Below, piece by piece: positions 5,996-11,003 of a stretch of DNA of 11,003 nt. A program made the position numbers and the translations under genes. The notes beneath the pieces were generated by a model that saw only the letters and a list, made by a program, of their open reading frames with translations, did no database searches and was not told the DNA's origin. The stretch is taken from assembly GCA_026419705.1 (NCBI GenBank), contig JANZYY010000125.1, positions 1 through 11,003 of the forward strand, given 5' to 3'. Each line of letters begins with the position of its first letter. Position 1 is the stretch's first letter. This DNA is from Fischerella sp. (GTDB lineage: Bacteria > Cyanobacteriota > Cyanobacteriia > Cyanobacteriales > Nostocaceae).

Positions 5996-6331
5996 TTACT
6001 GCGTAACTGATTCAATGTTTTGTAGCTGACATCTAGCTGAGGCACTCCCCAAGCGTTCGATTACTTGTTCCGCACTCATTAACCGCTTCAGCATCACTTG
6101 ACCAATGGCTCGACTAGATGGGCCTGGGTGGAATGGTTTGATTGGCTTCACTTCTACAGTGATCACGGCATCTTCTACACGATAAAGCCACATCACTTCC
6201 CCCTGTTCTACCAAGCAAATATTCATTTGCTGGATGTCTGGTTGGCGTCGCCATGCAGTTATCTGCCAAAGTCCATCAGATGACCAAACCCTGCCAATTG
6301 TCCATCCTTCAGATAAAAAGAAGTACTTCAC
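5996..6331 (-). CDS. Conserved-looking small protein of unknown function
   Basis: This 111-residue soluble protein starts at GTG (6331); no other usable start is found before the upstream in-frame stop, and the Shine-Dalgarno is weak. It has a Trp/aromatic-rich N-terminal half (GRVWSSDGLWQITAWRR at 13-29, then EVMWLYRVEDAVITVEV at 45-61) that looks like a small beta-sheet domain, and a helical C-terminal part (SRAIGQVMLKRLMSAEQVIERLG, about 73-95). There is no signal peptide, membrane segment or metal motif. It precedes psbB on the same strand, 355 bases away, with a heptamer palindrome between. I do not recognise the family. Codon use and amino-acid composition look like a real gene. A role linked to photosystem II would be pure inference from position. 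Confidence 0.7.
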   Translation of the reverse strand: MKYFFLSEGWTIGRVWSSDGLWQITAWRRQPDIQQMNICLVEQGEVMWLYRVEDAVITVEVKPIKPFHPGPSSRAIGQVMLKRLMSAEQVIERLGSASARCQLQNIESVTQ

Positions 6332-7032
6332 ACTCTTAGTCTCGCTTTTAGATTCTCTGTTAATTGTTGGTAATTCCGTGAAAATCTCAGTCGGTCATGT
6401 ATCGAAATGATATTTGTAGATTGTAGCTCTGCGACAAGGAGTTGAAGGAGTTGAAAGAGTGGGATAGTGGAGAATTGCCAGGGGTTAAAACCCCACATCA
6501 CGGTATTTGTAGTATTTGTTAAGTATTTCCCCTCTCCTTTTTTCCTCTTGTTCCTAATTCCTACTCCCTTTGGTCGCGAGCATCGGTGAGTTCTCCCTCC
6601 TGATTTTCTCCCTTCTTAGTTTCTACACTTTTGAAATATACTGCTTGAACCAATTTCACTTCAACTAATTCAAAAGCTTAACAAGCCTCTTATTTGAGAG
6701 AATCTAAATTGAAATCAGTCTGTTTAATTTTGTCATTTTAATTAAATTAAACTTTTGCAATTATTAATAAATATTAAAGTATGTATTGTTTTCTCATTTT
6801 CCAATTTCATGCTTCATCACATGGATTTTGTATAATTCAAAACTAGTTTTGTTTAAAAAACTAAATAAAGACTTAATCAAATTCGCCAATTTTCAATTTC
6901 TAATCCCCAACTTCTTATTCCGTAAAAATAGGTTTAATCTGACTATAATTTAAAATTTATTACTGAAATTAAGACTTAGTCGCCATAGTAGTAGAATTAC
7001 TGACCGCACTTGTTCAAAAAAATTCCAAACCT
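6332..7032. other. Gene-free, AT-rich stretch of 700 bases
   Basis: I see no gene on either strand. It contains a 9-bp tandem duplication GGAGTTGAA (about 6438-6455), a small GGGGTTAAAACCCC near-palindrome (6481-6494), and two one-sided heptamer runs: TGTTCCT, AATTCCT, ACTCCCT (6549-6569) and AATTTCT, AATCCCC, AACTTCT, TATTCCG (6895-6922). From about 6650 to 7000 it is strongly AT-rich (for example ATTTTAATTAAATTAAAC at 6735-6752). It separates divergently transcribed genes, so it must hold promoters for both sides. Confidence 0.6.
6944..6949 (+). promoter_or_regulatory. Candidate -10 element of the ABC transporter genes
   Basis: A perfect TATAAT lies 83 bases before the solute-binding protein start, at the end of the AT-rich stretch. 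No good -35 hexamer is found 16-18 bases upstream. Given how AT-rich the region is, this could be chance. Confidence 0.3.
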
Positions 7033-8670
7033 ATGAACTGGTTTTTCTTATCTGCAAGACACCGGGGACAGATTACACAATTACTTTCTGTATTATGTCT
7101 ATGTTTATTTTCGGTTGTTAGTTGTGTGAATCTTCCACAAACAAATACACCAGCATCTGATTCTGGGAATGGTCGCATTACTATAGGTACGACACAAAAA
7201 CCGCGTACCCTCGATCCAGCTGATGCTTATGAATTGGCGTCACTATGGTTGGTGTATAACATGAGCGATCGCCTTTACACTTACGAAAGTGGGAATACGG
7301 AAATTAAACCGCAGCTGGCTGCGACATTACCTGAAGTTAGCCAGGATGGTTTGACCTACACAATTCCCCTGCGTCAGGGAGTAGTATTTCATGACGGAAC
7401 TCCCTTTAACGCCGAAGCGATGGCGTTTAGTATTCGTCGTTTTATTGAAAACAAAGGTAAACCAGCTTTCCTGCTCGCAGATGTGGTGCAATCAGTAAAA
7501 GCTACGGGCGAGTATGAATTAACTATAAAACTGAAAAAGCCATTTGCAGCATTTCCGGCTCTGCTGGCGTTTAGTGGTGTTTGTCCGGTGTCGCCCAAAG
7601 CTTATGAAATTGGTGAAGGAAAATTTAACCCCAATAATTTTATCGGTACTGGACCTTACAGATTGGCGAAATTTGGTCCTGATTCGTTAAAATTTGATGT
7701 ATTTGAGCAATATTGGGGAGAAAAGCCGGCAAATAAAGGCATTAATGTCCAAATTTTCAGCAGTGGTGTGAATTTATATAATGCCTTCCGCAAAAAAGCT
7801 GTAGATGTAGCTTACCTAAGTATGGATCCCGACCAAATTCGCAGCTTGGTAGCAAGTGCAAAAAAAGGTGCTTGGCAAGCAATTCCAAATCAGGGTAATG
7901 TTGTGAGTTACTTGGCGATCAACCGCAATCAAAAGCCTGTGGATAACCCAGCGGTAAGACAGGCGATCGCAGCAATGATTAATCGTCCATTATTATACGA
8001 ACGAGTGTTGTATGGTCAAGCGGAAGCACTTTACAGTTTGATACCAACAGCATTCAAAGATTATCAGCCAGTTTTTAAGGAGCAATACGGTGATGGTAAC
8101 ATCCAAAAAGCTAAAGAACTGCTGGCTAAAGCTGGTTTCTCCAAAGACAATCCCGCCAAAGTAGAGGTTTGGTATCCCTCTAGTTCTCCGACTCGGAGTT
8201 TAGCAGCAATAGTACTCAAAGCCCTGGCAAAAAAAACAATGGATGGCATTCTCCAATTTGAAGTTAACACTGTAGAATCAACTACTGCTTTTAAAAATAT
8301 TGCTAAAGGCTTATATCCCACATTTCTATTAGATTGGTATCCTGATTTTTTGGACGCAGACAATTACATTCAACCGTTTTTAGCTTGCGAGCGAGGCTCG
8401 CCCGAAAAAGGATGTGAAGATGGAGGAAGTCAATCTCAGGGTTCTTTTTACTATAGTCAGCAAATGAATCAATTGATTGACAAGCAGCGACAAGAACAAA
8501 ACCCCGAAGCACGCAAAAAAATCTTTGCAGAAATTCAAGATATATTGGCGCAGGATGTGCCTTATGTTCCCCTATGGCAAAGCAAAGATTATGTATTTGC
8601 TCAAACAGGTATTAGTGGTGTGCAACTAGACCCTACTCAGAATTTGATATATAAAAACATTAAAAAGTAA
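7033..8670 (+). CDS. ABC transporter solute-binding lipoprotein, family 5 (peptide/nickel type)
   Basis: This 545-residue protein captures the substrate of an ABC importer outside the plasma membrane. Residues 1-30 are a lipoprotein signal peptide: basic n-region to R11, hydrophobic core 14-29, lipobox VVS-Cys31. The mature part has the family 5 signature (LTYTIPLRQGVVFHDGTPFN at 107-126, then AEAMAFSIRRF). It also has IGTGPYRL-type and DNPAVRQAIAAMINRPLLYERV-type segments, and the C-terminal IPYVPLWQ-like segment appears as VPYVPLWQSKDYV. Length is normal. Family members bind oligopeptides, dipeptides, nickel, heme or sugars; the ligand cannot be read from sequence. The DppB-type permease gene follows after 50 bases on the same strand, so they are probably co-transcribed. 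No clear Shine-Dalgarno is present. Confidence 0.92.
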   Translation: MNWFFLSARHRGQITQLLSVLCLCLFSVVSCVNLPQTNTPASDSGNGRITIGTTQKPRTLDPADAYELASLWLVYNMSDRLYTYESGNTEIKPQLAATLPEVSQDGLTYTIPLRQGVVFHDGTPFNAEAMAFSIRRFIENKGKPAFLLADVVQSVKATGEYELTIKLKKPFAAFPALLAFSGVCPVSPKAYEIGEGKFNPNNFIGTGPYRLAKFGPDSLKFDVFEQYWGEKPANKGINVQIFSSGVNLYNAFRKKAVDVAYLSMDPDQIRSLVASAKKGAWQAIPNQGNVVSYLAINRNQKPVDNPAVRQAIAAMINRPLLYERVLYGQAEALYSLIPTAFKDYQPVFKEQYGDGNIQKAKELLAKAGFSKDNPAKVEVWYPSSSPTRSLAAIVLKALAKKTMDGILQFEVNTVESTTAFKNIAKGLYPTFLLDWYPDFLDADNYIQPFLACERGSPEKGCEDGGSQSQGSFYYSQQMNQLIDKQRQEQNPEARKKIFAEIQDILAQDVPYVPLWQSKDYVFAQTGISGVQLDPTQNLIYKNIKK

Positions 8671-8674
8671 GACA

Positions 8675-8706
8675 TGGGTAATAAATCACCAATTACTCAT
8701 TACCCA
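8675..8706 (+). promoter_or_regulatory. Hairpin in the spacer between binding protein and permease
   Basis: TGGGTAAT (8675-8682) pairs perfectly with ATTACCCA (8699-8706) across a 16-base loop. There is no T run, so it is unlikely to be a full terminator. The spacer also keeps a heptamer rhythm (ACCAATT, ACTCATT, ACCCACT from 8687). A hairpin here could protect the 3' end of the binding-protein message so that more of it is made than the permease; that is inference. Confidence 0.5.
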
Positions 8707-8720
8707 CTACCAAAATTACT

Positions 8721-9746
8721 ATGTCCCGTTCCAAAGCCATAAATTATTACATTATAGCCCGTTTGTTGTTAGCTCCACTCCAGTTGTTAACTATTATTAC
8801 TATCGTGTTTCTCTTGCTGAGAGCAACACCTGGAGATCCAGTTGATGCAATTTTGGGTGCGCGCGCACCAGAAAGTGCTAAAGAGGAATTGCGCAAACAA
8901 CTCGGTTTAAACTTACCTTTGTGGTTGCAGTACTTCAATTACATAGGTAACTTGCTACGCTTCGACATGGGCAAATCCATAGCTAGTCGAGGACAACAAG
9001 TTTGGGATATCATTTGGCAATATTTCCCAGCGACAGCTGAGTTAGCTATATATAGTATCGCGATTGCTCTGGTTGTTGGTATTGCTGTTGGCATTATTTC
9101 TGCATCCCGTCCTGGTACCGCTGTAGATGTAGGGGGAAGATTATTTGGAATTGTCACCTACTCACTACCCATGTTTTGGGCAGGAATGGTATTACAATTA
9201 ATTTTCGCTGTTCAGCTGAACTGGTTACCCTTGGGAACGCGCTATCCTGCAACGCTACCAGCTCCAGAGACTATCACTGGTTTGTATACCATCGATAGTC
9301 TCTTAAGAGGTAACTTTGCTCAGTTTTTCACAGCTGTACAATATCTCATCCTCCCTTGTTGTACCCTGGGAATCCTACTCAGTGGCATTTTTGAGCGAAT
9401 TGTGCGTGTGAATTTAAAGCAAACAATGCAAGCAGATTATGTAGAGGCTGCTAGAGCTAGAGGTATTCCTGAAAAAACAATTTTATTTTCCCATGCTTTG
9501 AAAAATGCTCTCATTCCGGTGATCACCGTCCTAGGATTGACATTTGCTTCCCTTTTAGGAGGAGCAATTTTAACCGAAGTCACATTTTCGTGGCCTGGAT
9601 TAGCAAATAGATTGTATCAAGGAATTTCCGAGCGAGATTATCCCACAGTCCAAGGAATCATGGTATTTTTTGGAGCTATTGTTGTTGGAGCAAGTATTTT
9701 GATTGATATTTTAAATGCCTGCGTAGATCCACGAATTCGATATTAG
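8721..9746 (+). CDS. ABC transporter permease, DppB/OppB family
   Basis: This 341-residue integral membrane protein is one of the two channel subunits of a peptide/nickel-type ABC importer. The N-terminal helix (about 12-34) and the family segment ATPGDPVDAILG (35-46) through LGLNLPLWLQYFNYIGNLLR (61-80) are typical. Further membrane segments lie at about 104-127, 142-167, 205-226, 264-286 and 314-335. The EAA loop that contacts the ATPase is EAARARGIPEKTILFSHALK (242-261), and the C-terminus ends in the usual DPRIRY. It follows the binding-protein gene by 50 bases. No DppC-like second permease or ATPase gene comes after it before the contig ends, so those subunits must be encoded elsewhere. 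Confidence 0.93.
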   Translation: MSRSKAINYYIIARLLLAPLQLLTIITIVFLLLRATPGDPVDAILGARAPESAKEELRKQLGLNLPLWLQYFNYIGNLLRFDMGKSIASRGQQVWDIIWQYFPATAELAIYSIAIALVVGIAVGIISASRPGTAVDVGGRLFGIVTYSLPMFWAGMVLQLIFAVQLNWLPLGTRYPATLPAPETITGLYTIDSLLRGNFAQFFTAVQYLILPCCTLGILLSGIFERIVRVNLKQTMQADYVEAARARGIPEKTILFSHALKNALIPVITVLGLTFASLLGGAILTEVTFSWPGLANRLYQGISERDYPTVQGIMVFFGAIVVGASILIDILNACVDPRIRY

Positions 9747-9769
9747 GGCGTGTTCTCTGTCCTCTGAGA

Positions 9770-9831
9770 TCCCCCATAGCCTTAGCAAAGGGGGAAGAAT
9801 TACTTGCAAACTCCCCAACACACACGGGGGA
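9770..9831. repeat. C-run/G-run inverted repeats after the permease gene
   Basis: TCCCCC (9770-9775) pairs with GGGGGA (9790-9795), and TCCCC (9812-9816) pairs with GGGGA (9827-9831). The arms can also pair crosswise. No T run follows. Similar C5/G5 inverted repeats are common between cyanobacterial genes. They may end or stabilise the permease transcript. The rest of the gap up to 10027 shows no gene. Confidence 0.45.
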
Positions 9832-9957
9832 TAATGGGGATATCAACATCTGAAATAGTGCTCAGCACCAGACAAGCGAGAAATTCCCCTATCTTATTTG
9901 CCTGCTTAAAAATTACTGAATCGGGTTTTAGGTATCCAACTATATTATTACGAGTTT

Positions 9958-9984
9958 TTGCTAGTAAATACCTTTTTTTATAAA
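9958..9984 (+). promoter_or_regulatory. Weak promoter candidate for the Arg/Tyr-rich protein
   Basis: TTGCTA (9958-9963) and TATAAA (9979-9984) are spaced 15 bases, a little short of the optimum. They lie about 45-70 bases upstream of the start codon. The region is AT-rich, so chance matches are likely. Confidence 0.3.
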
Positions 9985-10027
9985 GATTGCAACAATAAAT
10001 TTAAAACGGCTTTGTTGAGGTAAGGTT

Positions 10028-10351
10028 ATGAAACCTTTCACTTCAGTAGTTTTAGCAACATTTTTGTCTGCGGTTGCAACTTTAGGTTTTGGGGAAGCTG
10101 CCAAAGCTGATGTTATTATTCGGTACAATCGCGATGGTAAAATACACTATCGGCATTACGACCGTGGTTATAGAGATCGTGGCTACCGAATTTATATCTA
10201 TCGTCCAAGGCGTTATCGCGTGTATCGAAAGTATTACCATAGACCTTTGATTCAGTATCGTTTAATTCGCCCGCGCTATCGAGTCAATTATCGAGAATAT
10301 TACAGAAACCCTTACCGCATTCACTATCGTTATCACTGTTATCACGATTAG
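10028..10351 (+). CDS. Small exported Arg/Tyr-rich protein, function unknown
   Basis: The 107-residue protein begins with a clear Sec signal peptide: basic start MKPF, hydrophobic core 7-21, and an AKA-D cleavage site after residue 27. The predicted 80-residue mature part has 21 Arg and 20 Tyr, about half of all residues, with twelve Tyr-Arg dipeptides and a few His. It has only one Cys (104) and very few acidic residues, so it must be highly basic. The spacing of Y and R is irregular (RYRVYRKYYHRP-like), unlike a simple codon expansion. GAGG lies seven bases before the ATG. I do not recognise a family. A basic aromatic protein outside the membrane could bind polysaccharide, nucleic acid or cell wall, but that is speculation. 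It stands alone between the ABC genes and the contig end. Confidence 0.75.
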   Translation: MKPFTSVVLATFLSAVATLGFGEAAKADVIIRYNRDGKIHYRHYDRGYRDRGYRIYIYRPRRYRVYRKYYHRPLIQYRLIRPRYRVNYREYYRNPYRIHYRYHCYHD

Positions 10352-10476
10352 GATGAGTAGCTTTTAATCTTTTGTCCTCACTTGAATTCCACATTCGACA
10401 AACTTGTGCGATTGAAAATTAAATCAAAAGCGTTGTGCATTTCAGCTGGTAAGTTTAACCAAAATACTTGCTTAAC

Positions 10477-10725
10477 TTAAGATTTGAGGTGAGCATTACT
10501 TACCTTTTTTGGCGATCGCTTGAAATTAATAAGATTTTCTAGCGTGTTATCTGGTAGTCCCAATGAAAAAATTTCACCGCCATGTATGAAAATGGGCATT
10601 AGGCATTTAGCATCAGGTGGGTGAGAAGGAAAAATGTTTTTCCCTCTGCTAAAAGGATCTGAAGCCCCTAAATTTTTGATTGATGCTGAGACATCAGCAA
10701 AAAAACTTCTAATTAAATCAACCAA
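10477..10725 (-). CDS. Doubtful 82-codon ORF
   Basis: This frame is open for 82 codons from a TTG (10725) with no Shine-Dalgarno in front. The predicted product has no signal peptide, membrane helix or motif I recognise; its most protein-like part is IFIHGGEIFSLGLPDN in the middle. It may be a real small gene, the tail of a decayed gene, or chance. The adjacent stretch 10352-10476 and the DNA up to about 10762 show nothing else. Confidence 0.2.
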   Translation of the reverse strand: MVDLIRSFFADVSASIKNLGASDPFSRGKNIFPSHPPDAKCLMPIFIHGGEIFSLGLPDNTLENLINFKRSPKKVSNAHLKS

Positions 10726-10762
10726 CTTAGCGAAGGAGAGCTAAATCAGCATCGGCAATAAA

Positions 10763-10942
10763 TTAAATTAATGTTTGAAATTCCCATCTTGCAACATTTG
10801 CAACAATGTGGAAACAGCAGCAGCCCACCGCCTTTGCTAGCAGGTTGAAGGGTGGTAAGAGGACTGACTAGTAGTCCCTGGCTCTCGCAATCGTAGCACT
10901 AAGCCCTTGCCGCAGAGTAGAGTGCAAAATCTCAGAAAAGAA
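10763..10942 (-). pseudogene. GC-richer structured segment; possible broken reading frame or repeat copy
   Basis: The segment is visibly richer in G+C than its surroundings. On the minus strand one frame runs from 10942 to a stop at 10763, interrupted only by a TAG at 10868-10870. Before the stop it reads STLRQGLSATIARARDY; after it, SVLLPPFNLLAKAVGCCCF and on to WEFQTLI. Both pieces look protein-like. The same DNA can form hairpins: CCAC/GTGG with CCTT/AAGG (about 10826-10855) and GGACT/AGTCC (10861-10877). It may be a decayed coding sequence, a multi-copy element or a structured RNA. I cannot decide between these; no start codon or family is identified. Confidence 0.3.
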
Positions 10943-10984
10943 CTATTGTAAATTCTATCTATATGTTTTGCTGTATAGTTATAT

Positions 10985-11003
10985 CTGTCTCTTATACACA
11001 TCT
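10985..11003. other. Tn5/Nextera mosaic end: sequencing adapter remnant
   Basis: The final 19 bases, CTGTCTCTTATACACATCT, are identical to the Tn5 transposase mosaic end used in Nextera library preparation, in the orientation read when a fragment runs into the adapter. The match is complete and lies exactly at the sequence end. It is an artefact and should be masked. It is not a transposon of this organism. Confidence 0.97.

Noticed and set aside
6481..6494. GGGGTTAAAACCCC as a terminator or operator
   Set aside because: It is short, lacks a T run, and no gene ends nearby. A palindrome of this size in AT/GC-block DNA can be chance.
8064..8363. 99-codon minus-strand ORF inside the solute-binding protein gene
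   Set aside because: It is antisense to the conserved protein, with no initiation signal.
10771..10848. 25-codon plus-strand ORF (MFEIPILQHLQQCGNSSSPP...) as a peptide precursor
   Set aside because: It lies in the structured terminal segment opposite a better minus-strand frame and has no ribosome binding site or associated processing genes.
10800..10945. RNase P RNA, tmRNA, SRP RNA or a tRNA
   Set aside because: I looked for the conserved cores (for example the RNase P AGGAAAGTCC element, a tRNA T-arm GTTCGA) and found none. The hairpins are short and no known family fits.
10985..11003. A native IS50/Tn5-like transposon end
   Set aside because: The match is to the engineered hyperactive mosaic end, sits exactly at the sequence terminus, and no transposase gene is nearby. 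A library adapter is the simpler explanation.

Overview
The window comes from a cyanobacterium, most likely a filamentous, heterocyst-forming type (Nostocales). The evidence is a set of photosystem II genes (psbB, psbT), the plastid/cyanobacterial gene ycf34, a cyanobacterial-type short ribosomal protein S1, seven HIP1 octamers (GCGATCGC) in 11 kb, and many in-register heptanucleotide repeats of the kind known from Nostoc/Anabaena intergenic DNA. The genus assignment is inference. The last 19 bases are exactly a Tn5/Nextera mosaic end, so the right edge is an untrimmed contig end and not genomic sequence.

Left part (1-2305): the 5' end of ycf34 runs off the left edge on the minus strand. It is divergent from a class II CCA/poly(A) tRNA nucleotidyltransferase gene (plus). 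Converging on that gene is a minus-strand HAD-family hydrolase gene, whose real start is probably a TTG behind a perfect AGGAGG and whose catalytic motif I reads DKNGT in place of DxDGT.

Centre (2274-6331), all minus strand: a 111-residue gene of unknown function, then psbB (CP47), psbT and rps1 (S1), read in that order. psbT ends in a strong intrinsic terminator. rps1 has its own TATAAT-type promoter candidate and its own terminator. The 34-codon psbT gene is easily missed; it sits 247 bases downstream of psbB, and that spacer contains two opposed heptamer arrays.

Right part (6332-11003): a 700-base AT-rich gene-free stretch leads into a plus-strand pair encoding a lipoprotein solute-binding protein and a DppB-type permease of a peptide/nickel-family ABC importer. 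No second permease or ATPase gene is present. Then comes a small exported protein whose mature part is half arginine and tyrosine, a doubtful 82-codon minus-strand ORF, and a GC-richer structured segment just before the adapter.

Functionally the centre is housekeeping: photosystem II core antenna and reaction-centre assembly, translation and tRNA 3'-end maturation. I do not see a convincing new multi-gene system. The observations most worth following are the self-complementary heptamer arrays (three long ones and one shorter hairpin) in intergenic spacers, the Arg/Tyr-rich secreted protein, the altered HAD active site, and the terminal element next to the adapter.
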